Shown one piece after another: positions 45,578-60,500 of a DNA stretch of 64,000 bases. Every line of letters starts with the position of its first letter. The first letter of the stretch is position 1. The notes beneath the pieces are model-generated. The model was not told the origin of the DNA and did not search any database. It was given only the letters and a program-made list of their open reading frames with translations. The translations under genes were made by a program, and so were the position numbers. The DNA is taken from positions 43,094,616 through 43,158,615 of the forward strand of contig CM026400.1 in NCBI GenBank assembly GCA_014843695.1. Direction: 5' to 3'. The stretch is from Archivesica marissinica. Lineage: Eukaryota > Mollusca > Bivalvia > Venerida > Vesicomyidae.

Positions 45578-48500
45578 CTGAAAAAGGATAACATTTAGGG
45601 TTCATTAAAGATTGAGCCCTGACAATCATTGTGCATGTTTATCCATGTCAAACAGGCTTGTACAAGAGGCAGGGTTCATTCTAGGTCAGGGTTCATTCTA
45701 GGTCAGGCTTGTACAAGAGGCAGGGCAGGGTTCATTCTAGGTCAGAATTTTTGGGAGAAGTTAGAAAGCACCTGATCGCTTCCTTAAATGGTTCTTTAAT
45801 ATACTTCTGCAAAATAGGGTTAAAATGCACAGTACAACCATTAAATACAACATTTGAATAGAAGGAGTGCTTTATAATGGGCCATTTTTTTTTTTTAGGG
45901 AGAAGTGGGGCCCCCAGAGGGCGAAGTCAGGGTCCCTAGGGCGACAATTTCGCCCACTAAACTGATCCCTGACATTACATTTTATGCTTTCCAATGAATG
46001 ATAAGAGTTTTCTCAGAAAACGTTTTCTTCTCAGTAAATGAAAACTCCCATCTTACGCCGCTTTGAAACAGTGAAAGATGTCATTTTCTCTGCCACTGGT
46101 TGCGTTTCGTATTCCTGCGCGGTTGCATGTACTTTTTTTGGGGTATTTTAGCTATTTTCGTGAACAGTTAATTATTAAGTAATATAATTTATTCTAATGA
46201 ATTTATTTTGTCTGTAGTTTTTAATTTTTGACGGCAAACAGAACCTAACTTATTACAAATTATACAGGAACTATTTCTTATTACAGACGTTCAAACTAAA
46301 AGAAGTGGTTGTGCAGTTGTGTCACGTAGTGCAATGAGGCTCCCGACAGGACAGTTAAAATGAATAAAATTTGAAAAACAAATATTATATTAAGTTATAA
46401 TATTAAGTTAACGAAATATGTATTTCAGTGAATACAGTGAAAAAACCTATCTTACGCTAATAAACACAAATAACCTCTATAGATTTATGTATTACAGTTC
46501 AACAACTGACAATGCACATACTATGAGATATAATAGATTGAAAACAGACTTCATAATAATAGGTCACCATGGTTACTTTTGTACTGTGTCTATTTTTAGA
46601 ACACCACTATTCAGAATTGGTCGAATAATACACAGTACCATAAATCATAGAAACAACATAAAATGAATACATTGTATGGTCAAAATTATGTATCATACCT
46701 TAAGTAAGTGCAAAGTAATAATATTCCAAGATCCTTGATAATATTAAATTTGCCTAAATGTTAATTTCAGTCTCACGGGCAGTCAATATGTTATAATATT
46801 ATTTTTCATGATTAACAAAAATTCTAGCGGAGAGAATTGTACAATTTTTGTTACAGATATTGATCGATATATATAATATCAGAAAATAAAATGAGAACTA
46901 CCGGTATATGTCACCATGCTTGTTTCGGAGATATATAACATTTAATTAATACTAACTGAGAATGATCGCAATCACATTATTTCATTGACAAATGTCCATA
47001 GAGATATTTTTAAAAAAAAGGCCATCTACGAAGAGAATTTTTTTAAAAAAATCTACGAAATATTTTTTTTAAAAATGCCATCTACGGAGAGAGAAAAAAG
47101 CCATCTACAAAGAGAGAGAAAAAACTGCCATCTACAAAGAGAGAGAAAAAACTGCCATCTACAAAGAGAGAGAAAAAACTGCCATCTACAAAGAGAGAGA
47201 AAAAACTGCCATCTACAAAGAGAGAGAAAAAACTGCCATCTACAAAGAGAGACAAAAAGGCCATCTAATGAAATACAGAAATTTATCAGTGAAATAAAAT
47301 TTGTTATTCCACTGGTTGTTGAAAGCAGCAGAATAACACATTTGATTTCTCACTGGTTTGCATGTGTGGTACCTAGCCGCTGCACGTGTGGTACCTAGCC
47401 GCTGCACGTGTGGTACCTAGCCGCTGCACGTGTGGTACCTAGCCGCTGCACGTGTGGTACCTAGCCGCTGCATGTGTGGTACCTAGCCGCTGCACGTGTG
47501 GTACCTAGCCGCTGCACGTGTGGTACCTAGCCGCTGCACGTGTGGTACCTAGCCGCTGCACGTGTGGTACCTAGCCGCTGCACGTGTGGTACCTAGCCGC
47601 TGCACGTGTGGTACCTAGCCGCTGCACGTGTGGTACCTAGCCGCTGCACGTGTGGTACCTAGCCGCTGCACGTGTGGTACCTAGCCGCTGCACGTGTGGT
47701 ACCTAGCCGCTGCACGTGTGTTACCTAGCCGCTGCACGTGTGGTACCTGACCGCTGCACGTGTGGTACCTAGCCGCTGCACGTGTGGTACTGACCGCTGC
47801 ACGTGTGGTACCTAGCCGCTGCACGTGTGGTACCTGGCCGCTGCACGTGTGGTACCTGAACCGCTGCACGTTGGTACTACCGCTGCACGTGTGGTACCTG
47901 CGCTGCACGTTGTGGTACCTAGCCGCTGCCGTGTGGTACCTGACCGCTGCACGTGTGGTACCTAGCCGCTGCACGTGTGGTACCTAGCCGCTGCACGTGT
48001 GGTACCTACCGCTGCACGTGTGGTACCTAGCCGCTGCACGTGTGGTACCTAGCCGGCTGCACGTGTGGTACCTACCGCTGCACGTGTGGTACCTAGCCGC
48101 TGCACGTGTGGTACCTAGCCGCTGCACGTGTGGTACCTAGCCGCTGCACGTGTGGTACCTAGCCGCTGCACGTGTGGTACCTAGCCGCTGCATGCTGAAC
48201 TGCTGTCACGCACGATGGCTTTTATGACCTAATATATGTTACAGGGTAAGATTTTGTAGGAAAACTTTAATTTCCTTTTAGGGAGAAGTTGAGGCCCACA
48301 TGTTTGGAACTAGCCTAGGTTGAGCCCTGAATATGATTGAGGGGGTAGGTGGGTACAGAATGCAATGCCAGCAATTCATTCATATACCTACAACATATAA
48401 CATTCTCTCTCCCTTACATGGAGGGTGGGGGGGCATTTCTCAATACCGGAAATCGTAACTTACATTCGTCTCAGATATAGGAAGATTCCTCCGATGATGA

Positions 48501-51500
48501 GTACAATGAAGACTACGCCAGTAACGACAGCGGCAGTGATGCCGATTGAGCTCCCTGATGATGATGGTGCTGCCCCGGTCTGGGCCAGAGGACCGCCCCC
48601 AGCTGCAAGATAAATACGGAATCATGAATTTAAAGTTCTACAGACTCCGGCACCAACAATCCCTTGGATCTTCTGCAAATGTAAATACTTAATTGTAGCG
48701 GGGAACAAATGTTAATGGTTTCAAACACTCTTGACTTCCTCCAGAGTGGTTTACTTTTAAAGTAAATTGTTTGTGTTCGAGGCTTGAAGTAGCACATATG
48801 GCAACTGTCCATCTATTAGTAGTGGAACAACCCGGGTACCCCTCTGAGCAGTACATTAGTTTATATAAATTTATTTTAGCTCGATTGCAAAACAAGTTCT
48901 TACAACTTATATTAATCACTCTCGAGACCTCATTATTAATGGAATCCATAGTCATGAGGGAGAGAGAAGAGGCAATGTGGAATTTAAGTTGCCAGAGGAC
49001 ACAATCATAACGGTTATAGCTGGGCTCGAACTTCCGGCCTGAAGCGAACGTGCTAGCACGACGTCCACCTCTGTGCAGTACATTAGTTTATATAAATTTA
49101 TTTAAGCTTGATTGTGAAACAAGTTCTTACAACTTATATTAATCGCTGTCGAGACCTCATTCTTGATGGAATCCATCGCCATGAGGGAGAGACGAGGCAA
49201 TGTGGAATTTAAGTGCCTTGCCTAAGGACACAATCTTAACGGCTATAGTTGGGCTCGAACTTCCGGCCTGAAGCAAACGTGCTAGCACGACTTCCACAGC
49301 AGTATTTCCGGCACAGATGAGCACCCTGTTAAATCGAGTCTTCCAAACACAATAAAATCTGGCGTCTCGACAGGAGTATTGCAATGCACACTGTCACTCT
49401 ATCTGGGGCACAGACGGATCTGTAGTCCAGTGGTTAACAGGGATCGCAGGTTCGATCCCCCGTCTGACCCTAACAAAATTAACAGTCTTTCAGATGGGAC
49501 GTTAAACTGAGGTCTCGTGTCGATTCTTTACACCGTGCACGTAAAAGAACCAGAGGAGACTCTGGAATGGGTCTCTGTCTGTATCATTGCACTATCCTCC
49601 AAAAATCTAAGATGACTAATCTCTTCAGGATGCGTCACTCATATGGACAACCGGTAGCGACGATAAATAAACATAGAACACACTCTTTATGGAGCGGCTC
49701 TATATATATATGTAATCGCAGAGCCATAAAACCAAAACAAAAATCATGGGCGTACCAGTACTGCCGCACACGATAGATTGACCGGACCAGGTACCGTCCC
49801 TCATACACACACGAGTATCGGTTCCCTGCGATCTGTAGAAACCAGACTTGCATTGCTGCTGGCACATGGCTGCTAACTTGAATGGCGGTGTACAACCGGA
49901 CAGCATGGCATTCTGGGGGGTCATCAACTGTGGACAGGTCACGGCTAAAACCGAAAACAACCAGTAAAATCTAAGAGCGTAGAAAATAAAATTCTGTCGG
50001 AATATCATTCTGACTTGTTTGAAAACAATTCGTGCAGCTTTGTAAAATATGATAATAAGACAATGCACAATATTATTTGAAAACTTAAAATATTGAATTA
50101 GCTGCCATGATCAGGACTTGAGGTTATAAAACTTTTCTCAGATCTCGTGCGCAAGAAATTTGAATGATCGAGTCCTAGATTGACACTTCAGTTCAACCAA
50201 TCAGAGAGCTCGAGGCCAAGCATGAGATTGGAATTTTTTTTTATGGCATCCAGTTTATATGTAATCTGACATCTTCCATGGAGGGCACTGTATGACATCC
50301 AGTTTACATGTAATCTGACATCTTCCATGGAGGGCACTGTATGACATCCAGTTTATATGTAATCTGACATCTTCCACAGAGGGCACTGTATGACATCCAG
50401 TTTATATGTAATCTGACATCTTCCATGGAGGGCACTGCATGACATCCAGTTTATATGTAATCTGACATCTTCCATGGAGGGCACTGTATGACATCCATTT
50501 ACATGAATCTGACATCTTCCATGGAGGGTACGTATGACATCCAGTTTATTGTAATCTGCCATCTTCCATGGAGGGCACTGTATGACATCCAGTTTATATG
50601 TAATCTGACATCTTCCATGGAGGGCACTGTATGACATCCAGTTTATATGGAATCTGACATCTTCCATGGAGGGCACTGCATGACATCCAGTTTATATGTA
50701 ATCTGCCATCTTCCACGGTGGGCACTGTATGACATCCAGTTTATATGTAATCTGACATCTTCCATGGAGGGCACTGTATGACATCCAGTTTATATGTAAT
50801 CTGACATCTTCCACGGTGGGCACTGTATGACATCCAGTTTACATGTAATCTGACATCTTCCACGGTGGGCACTGTATGACATCCAGTTTACATGTAATCT
50901 GCCATCTTCCACGGTGGCACTGTATGACATCCAGTTTATATGTAATCTTCCACGGAGGGCACTGTATGACATCCAGTTTATTGTAATCTGACATCTTCCA
51001 TGGAGGCACTGTATGACATCCAGTTTATATGTAATCTGACATCTTCCACGGTGGGCACTGTATGACATCCAGTTTACATGTAATCTGACATCTTCCACGG
51101 TGGGCACTGTATGACATCCAGTTTACATGTAATCTGCCATCTTCCACGGTGGGCACTGTATGACATCCAGTTTATATGTAATCTTCCACGGTGGGCACTG
51201 TATGACATCCAGTTTACATGTAATCTGACATCTTCCATGGAGGGCACTGTATGACATCCAGTTTACATGTAATCTGACATCTTCCATGGAGGGCACTGCA
51301 TGACATCGTCAAACACGCCAAATAAATTAAAATTTATAAAACAGTAACATAATACATGTATATTCTGAATATACAGTCTACATACACTATGTCGAATTCC
51401 GTCAGACCGAACAAAATACTTCGACATAACCGAAGTTTGACTTAACGAAATTCGATATAAATGGAGCCAGTTATATATAACATGATAGTGTCTGAAACGG

Positions 51501-54500
51501 GACTTTGATTCGACTTCGAGATAATCGGAGAATTCGACTATTATAGTAACTGCTACAATATAGCAATATTTAAAATGTGAGTAATTACTGTAAATGTATG
51601 CATACTATATGTAAAATATGATCATGAATACGCATAACCTTCTCCAAATTTGAACAACTATATATTTCTTTGTTTGATATCTATGTACATTGTACAAGTA
51701 TTTATATAATTTATGCTATTATCACTGTTTGCCATAAAGTATGCATGTATATGTCCTCATGGGCTTTTGAGCCTATTGGAATTCAGAAATAAAATATCAA
51801 AATATCATAACAACGTACGTTGACACGAGAGTCCTACCCCGTCCCAGAGTGGACGCTGATTGGCATCCAGCTTGCACGTAATCTGACCGTTATTAGACAG
51901 ATTGCTGAGCTGGTACCCAGGATTGCACGCCAGCATACAAGTAGCACCGTAGTAATCAGGACAGGTACCGGAGAATATGTAACCATTCTGTGGAGCAGTG
52001 CGCATAGGGCATCTGTTTACTGGAAGATAGAATAGAAATCTTGGATACATTTCTGTACATCTGTTTACTGGAAGATAGAATAGAAATCTTGGATACATTT
52101 CTGTACATCTGTTTAGTGGAAGATAGAATAGAAAACTTGGATACATTTCTGTACATCTGTTTACTGGAAGATAGAATAGAAATCTTGGATACATTTCTGT
52201 ACATCTGTTTACTGGAAGATAGAATAGAAAACTTGGATACATTTCTGTATATCTGTTTACTGGAAGATAAAATAGAAATCTTGGATACATTTCTGTACAT
52301 CTGTTTACTGGAAGATAGAATACAAACTTGGATACATTTCTGTACATCTGTTTACTGGAAGATAGAATAGAAATCTTGGATAAAATTTCTGTACATCTGT
52401 TTACTGGAAGATAGAATACAAACTTGGATACATTTCTGTACATCTGTTTACTGGAAGATACAACACAAATCTTGGAAACATTTCTGTATTCACCTCTACG
52501 GTACAACAAACATTTCAAATCACATCAGAAAAACGGGTATTTTATACAAATTTATTTTAGCTGGATTGTGAAACAAGTTCTTACAACATATATAATATAA
52601 TATCAAGACCTCATTCCTGATGAAATCCCCAAAAATGAGGTATTTTATACAAATTTATTTTAGCTGGATTGTGAAACAAGTTCTTACAACGTATATAATA
52701 TAACATCAAGACCTCATTCCTGATGAAATCTCCAAAAATGAGGTATTTTATACAAATTTATTTTAACTGGATTGTGAAACAAGTTCTTACAAAGTATATA
52801 ATATAATATCGAGACCTCATTCCTGATGAAATCCCCCAAAATGGTATCAACAATATAGATTTATATGAAGACAGAAATTTCTACAGCTTCCAAGAAATGA
52901 AAATGTACATGGTATTAAAGACATATAGTAGGAAAAAGATTATAAATCCTGGGATTAGTTTACCACCATGCCCTGTTCTCAGATGGGCTCTCGCATTAGG
53001 GGGATGATTGCCATTATCCCTTATAATGCTGAATAAATTGGAAGGAATGTGCAAACATATATCCAGATCAGTCAGCCGTGTTACGGTACCAAGTGTTTTA
53101 GCTCCACTATCCGAATGGCAAACAGTATAGATCCAGATCAGCAGTGTTACGCCACCAAGTATTTAGCTCCACTATCCGAATGGCAAACAGTATAGATCCA
53201 GATCAGCCGCGTTACGCCACCAAGTGTTTTAACTCCACTATCCGAATGGCAAACAGTATAGAGCCTGATTAGCCGCGTTACGGCACCAAGTATTTTAGCT
53301 CCACTATCCGAATGGCAAACAGTGTAGATCCAGATCAGCCACGTTACGGCACCAAGTGTTTTAGCTCCACTATCCGAATGGCAAACAGTGTAGATCCAGA
53401 TCAGCCATGTTACGGCACCAAGTGTTTTAGCTCCACTATCCGAATGGCAAACAGTGTAGATCCAGATCAGCAGCGTTACGCCACCAAGTATTTTAGCTCC
53501 ACTATCCGAATGACAAACAGTGTAGATCCAGATCAGCAGCATTACGGCACCAAGTGTTTTAGCTCCACTATCCGACTGGCAAACAGTGTAGATCCAGATC
53601 AGCAGCGTTACGGCACCAAGTATTTTAGCTCCAGTATCCGAATGGCAAACAGTATAGATCCAGATCAGCAGCGTTACGGCACCAAGTATTTTAGCTCCAC
53701 TATCCGAATGGCAAACAGTATAGATCCAGATCAGCAGCGTTACGGCACCAAGTGTTTTAGCTCCACTATCCGAATGGCAAACAGTGTAGATCCAGATCAG
53801 CCGCGTTACGCCACCAAGTGTTTTAGCTCCACTATCCGAATGGCAAACAGTATAGAGCCTGATTAGACGACACGTTCTGTGCAAATTCTTTTCCGTCTGA
53901 TCTGGCTAAAGCAACTTTAGTTAACCCTTTCAACACCACAGACCTCTAAATTGGCTACAAAAAAGTGTAGATCCAGATGAGCCGGCTCGTGACGAGCCGT
54001 CTCATCAGGATCTGCACATTTCTCAAGTAATATAACTATTTTTAGAATTTTTTTTACCCATTTTGATAAATGAACTGATCCAAATGTAATTTTGTTATTA
54101 ATTTATTGGTCTAAAAATATCATGGATCCATGTCAGTTACTTGGTGTTGAATGGGTTCAAACATTCTTGTCGTCCATGGTAAATGACAGGACAGAGGATT
54201 ATATATATTTATTCTAACCCTTTCCCTCATAGAAGCACGTCTGGAGGTCATTACCAATACGACATACATTGCCACTGTAGTAGCCAAACCAATGTTCATA
54301 TTAAAGGTCAGAATTGCATGTAGTCCCAGTAATATCTATGGAGGTGGGATAGATATGGCAACTACTTATCCACTGCATGATAGCTAAATGGCTGTCGTTT
54401 GTATGGAGATATAATAGTATATTAACCTAAATCTTTATGAAGGAAAGGGTTATACATATTTTACAGTTATGTCAAACACCTTGCAGGGGACTAGATGTTT

Positions 54501-57500
54501 TCCTGGGCAGGCTTAGCAGACCTAAGCGGTTAACCAGTACTAAAAAATAAAATAAAAGGTTAAACTTTATTTATTTTACAACGATTGCGAAGCAAGTTCT
54601 AACAACTTATATTAATCACTCTAGTTGGTGCGGATGAAAGCGTATATGTGGTCATTCATGTGAGACGAAACCAGAGTACTCGGAGAAAACCCACCTGTCC
54701 AATCTGGCGACCACCGTACCATCTCACATACTTCCGGTCCGAGGAACCAGTACTAAGCATTGTGTGTGAGATGCCTTGCTCAAGGACACTACATAAGTGC
54801 CATGACTGAGTATTGAACTTGAGAAACCTCATTTCTAAATCCAATACTGGACCACGGACACTACATGCTAAGTCAGTTTTTCGGTGTGATATTAGTCCCA
54901 AGTAATATTGGTCTTACCCTTGATTGTGATTTTAAAGCTGCAAGATGCCGGGAGACCGACATGGTCATACCCCATGGCAGAGACCCCATACACTCCTTCT
55001 CCGAGCGTCGTACCACTCTGCATACTCTGGAAGAACACGGGAGTTATCCCGGAGTTGTCTGTGGCAGTCACGGCGGGCCAGGTAGCTTGCATGGTCTGCT
55101 GCCCCTGAGGTACTGTCAGCACCTGATCCGCTGGGCAGATCAATGTTGGTGCAGTAACATCTATAACAGCAGACAATGAATGATAAATGACCGGTAGTCT
55201 ACCGTAATCATCTATATATAGGTAACAGTCTCCGTGGCCCAGTGGTTAAGGCGTCCGCCTACGGAGCGGGAGGTCGAAGGTTCGAATCTCGTCAGGGGTT
55301 CGTTCTGATATGGCCGGTTGGTGAGTCGCCAGCTAGTTAAATAATTGTTACCTATTGCCTACCAGCCTGGCATACAAGCATAGGATTCGGGAAGTACTGA
55401 TGTTCATAAAAAGAGGTGTCTCATAAGTCAGAAATGACTGGCCCTTTAAATAGGGGTGACACTATAATAAACAAACACTTTACTTTTATAGGTCGCACGG
55501 GAGTATAAGACGCAGTTAAAAAAACAGAGAAATTCCAGGGGAAAAAGCTTATTTGCTGTATAAAACGCACATGATCTTAGAATGCAGAAAATGACCAAAT
55601 CCTTTGAAAACAAAAATATCTAAACACTGACTGTGATTTGTAAGCGTTACGAGTCGTGATTACAATGACATTTAGTTCGAAACTGGAGCATAAGACGCAG
55701 CAGATTTTTGGATACAATTTTGGATGAAAAAACCCGCGTCTGATATACAGATGATTACGGTACTGAAGTTTTGTAAACTTATTTAGTATTTTTCCTTCAT
55801 TTCTCCCTTTAAAGAATGAATCGCGGCTGAATAGTCTCCATCGGGGAATGAACTACATTGGGCGTGTTTAAAGTGTGTGGAGGCCGAATTATTCCTCACA
55901 AGGACACAAAGATAAATCTACCACACCTTTCATTTAAAATGTATTTAATCCAAATTTGCACAAAGTACAGACCTGGTATATAGATCAACCTTGAAACAGC
56001 CTGAAGTTTGTAAGACACGCCCTTTTTGCGAGGAACTCAACCAATCAACACGGAGATAATCACAATAAGCTTTAAGCTTCCGATTAAATCCATTTTCGTT
56101 TGTATAGCTATACAATAGATATGTACTATACATAATGAACGTTTGTATAGCTATACAATAGATATGTACTATACATAATGAACGTTTGTATAGCTATACA
56201 ATAGATATGTACTGTACATAATGAACGAATAAATATGTTTTGAATCAACAATGCACATGCGGAACCATGTGACTTCGAGTCCGCATAAGCGTTACGACAT
56301 CACAAAAGGTTTATTAGGCAGGCAGTTTTTGACATTATTATTCATGAAGATAGGATAAAAATATTTATAGTGGGTGACCTACTAACCCTCCTAGGACCCT
56401 AAACCCTCCCTTGTATTCATACACTATCTCCATTTCAGCACTTCTTTCCTTACAGAAGAATGTTAAAAATCTGAACTCACCTCCGCAAAAAACTGGCAGG
56501 CCATTGTTACTCCATTGTCCACTACCGAAGCAAGTCAATTTTGTGTTGCCAGGGAAACTGTAACCCTGCTTACAGGTGACCGTGCACACCTGACCGGGCA
56601 GTGACATGTTGCTGGTACAGTTGGCTGGGGAGACTGTCCCGCCAGTTAATGCTGGCAGAGCCGGACAGGGCCGAGCTGAAAATATACCGGTGTCATATAG
56701 AATATTGACCCCCCTTGCGGAAACAAATGTAGCAATATGTAGTGGGAAAAATTAAATGTATTATAATTAAATGTTAATTAGCACTGTTTAAGGCCTAACA
56801 ACATATATTTTGAATCATTGGTGTACAGAATAATATATATATATTGAATTTGAAAATAAAAGTACCCAAATAATTTGTCTCGATTTAACCATATTTTATT
56901 GCATATGCATATTAAACAGTACAGTTGACATACATGCATGATACAGAATAGAAATTAACAATGCATAAGATGCATACATACATACATTTGTGTAACATTG
57001 CAAAAGGGCCGGGCCACAAGTTAATTTGTCTCTATCAATTTCTAAAGATGATAATAAGGTGGTGGGTGCTGTATAGCTAGGAGGTTAACATAAGGTGGTG
57101 GGTGCTGTATAGCTAGGAGGTTAACATAAGGTGGTGGGTGCTGTATAGCTAGGAGGTTAACATAAGGTGGTGGGTGCTGTATAGCTAGGAGGTTAACATA
57201 AGGTGGTGGGTGCTGTATAGCTAGGAGGTTAACATAAGGTGGTGGGTGCTGTATAGCTAGGAGGTTAACATAAGGTGGTGGGTGCTGTATAGCTAGGAGG
57301 TTAACATAAGGTGGTGGGTGCTGTATAGCTAGGAGGTTAACATAAGGGTGTTGTGGGTAATGCATATGCACATATTTTCACAGATAAAAAATAAATCAAA
57401 TAAGAACACTTTTAGTTGCCCTGGAATAATGACCCCCTGGAATTTTTTTTTATATAACATGGGTAATGTGGTCGAGAGGCACTTCTATGGGGGGGAGGGA

Positions 57501-60500
57501 GGAATAACCATATAATAACATACAGGGGAGGGCCGTAACTAATGTTGTTAAAACTTGTGCACCAACCCATTTGCTTCAACATTTATTGACAATTCTTGTG
57601 CACAACAATGCCAGGAATCGCATACATGTTTACACTCAAGAAAATTCCTAATTGGTCATCTGGTATTTTATAATATTTGGAGCCATTTAATAATCATACA
57701 ATATAGATATTTTCTTATGGTCATTTAATGCATTTCATCCGAAATGATGATACAGAAAATCATGCATAACAATCTGTAATAAAATATAACCAATAAGATG
57801 ATATGAATATTGATATTATTAGGTTATTAGATTGCTCCAAATACTGTACAACACCAGGTGACCGGTTAGGAATTTCGTTGAGTGTACTATGCATAATCAT
57901 ACAAGTTTGTTCATTTGTTTTTTTCTGTACATTGTATACATGAACATAGAATGAATGTAACAAAATCTGATTAAACTAAGATAACTCGGATAAGGCTCGG
58001 AGTTCGAGCCCCGCTGGAACGATTACGATTGTGCAATTAAATTCCACATGTCTCTTCTCTCTCCCTCATGACGATTGATTCCATCGAGAGTGATTAATAT
58101 AGGTTGTAAGAACTTGTTTCGCAATCGAGCTCAAATAAATGTGTATAAACTAAGATAACTCACAATTGCCACATGTTACTTTGTTCGGTTGCAGCCCTAG
58201 TCCGGTTGGACAGAGACACGCACGACTGCCACCTGGTGTCGGGATACAGATATGACTACATCCACCATTACCATTTGTACATCCATTAATACCTGTCAGA
58301 TGGACAAACAGACAACTACAATAAATGAACTAGTCCAACCCGTGTTAGTGGTCACCTCTATTAACCCTTTCAACACTACAGGCCTCTAAATAGACTTACA
58401 AAAAGTGTAGATCCAGATGAGCAGGCTCGTGATGAACCGTCTCATCAGGATCTGCACTTTTTGCCAGTAATAATTATTACTATTTTTAGATAAAATTACC
58501 CATTTTGATAAATGAACTGGCCCAAAGGTAATTTTCTTATTAATTTATTGGTCTAAAAATATTATGCACCAGTCCATGTCAGTTACTTGGGGTTGAATGG
58601 GTTCAGCAGCCAACTTGTATTAAGCAGCCAGTTTCCAGATTTCCAACAGACGGGTCTGCAGTCCAGTGGTTAACACGTTGGACTGGTAATCCAGGGATTG
58701 CAGGTTCGATCCCCCGTCTGACCCTAATAAAATTAACAGTCTTTCAGATGGGACTTTAAACCGAGGTCTCGTGTCGGTGCTGTACACCGTGCACGTTAAA
58801 GAACCAGAGCAGACTCTGGAATGGGTCTCTGTCTGTATTATTGCACTTATTCTCCAAAAATCTATTTATATATTTTCTTCTTGTTTTACAGATGCACAAC
58901 TTGTGTGATGGTCACAGGTTCAAGCCCCTCTCAGACCGTGTCTGGCAGTTTGTTACGGAGGCTGGTATATTTTCTCCTTGTTTTACAGATGCACAACCAT
59001 TCTGGAACTGATCAAGAAGGAGCAGAACATTTACAACATTGTGTTCCACGAATTGATCCGGCAGTCGAGCATAGAGTGCATGGAGAGAGGGGAACTGCTA
59101 GCCGACCTCAGATCTAAATATAGCAATCTCCTTAATAGCGTCCCCCAACAAATAAAAAGGTAAAAGAGCCTCTTGAATTATGCACAGACGGGTCTGTAGT
59201 CCAGTGGTAACACGTTGGACTGGTAATCAAGGGATCGCAGGTTCGATCTCCGGCTGACCCTAATAAAATTAAGTCTTTCAGATGGGACTTTAAACCGAGG
59301 TCTCGTGTCGGTGCTTTACACCATGCACGTAAAAGAACCAGAGGAGACTCTGGAATGGGTCTCTGTCTGTATCATTGCACTATCCTCCAAAAATCTAAAA
59401 TGACTAATCTCTTCAAGACTCATATGGGCAACCAGTAGCGACGATAAATAAACGTAAAACACACACAAAATATGTGAATGTATAACTATTCATTGTTAAA
59501 ACTTGCCTTAAATAAAGTTTAAACTACTATTACAATTTATTATTTCAGTCAAAATAAATCTTGTTCCAATTTTTCAATTCTGATTATAGGTTTGTGTTCT
59601 ACATTCCCCTCAAGTATATACAGTCTACAGTCAAACCTGTGTTAGTGGTCACCTCTATTAAGCAGCCAACTTGCATTAAGCAGCCAGTTTCCAGATTCCC
59701 AATATGTTGTTTTGCTATACATTTGACCTCTATTAAGCAGCCACTTTCTGTAATTCCCTTGGCTGGCTGCTTAAGACAGGTTTAACTGTACATTCGTTAT
59801 GTCAAAGTCGGTTATGTCGAATTATCCGGTTATCTCGAAGTCGGATCGAAGTACCGTTTCAGACACTATCATTTTACATATAACTGGATCTATTTATAGC
59901 GAATTTCATTATGTCAAACTTCGGTTGTGTCAAAGTATTTTGTTCAGTCCGACGGAATTCGACATAACGGATGTAGATTGTACACACATCAAATAGCACA
60001 TACCGCTGGGGTTGAGTCCATTCTTGTGCAAGTGAATACCGCTAAGCTTCGCAAAACCCGGAGGTCCGAAACGGGAACCAGCTCCTCCACTTGTCGGCAC
60101 ACTCATCACAGTGCTGGAACAGAAAATATATTATGTGCTTTTAAATTGTATTCACATCCAAGATCGACTTGTATAAATTGTCCAATAAATGCTTCACTAT
60201 AATGATACATTTCTAATTCTCTATTACCTCCCTTGGCAGATAAAGTCTGATTTATCCCAAAATGTAAATATGGAAGTCGTGATAGCGCAGTGGATGCATT
60301 CGCTTCAGGTGCGAAAGGTCCGGAGTTAGAGCCCCGCTGGAGCTGTTACGATTGTGCTATCAGGCAAGGCATTTAAATTACACCCTCGTTGCGATGGATT
60401 CCATCAGGAATGAGGTCTCGAGAGTGATTAATATAAGTTGTAAGAGCTTGTTTCGCAATCGAGCTAACATAAATTTGTATAAATGTAAATATGTCCTTTT

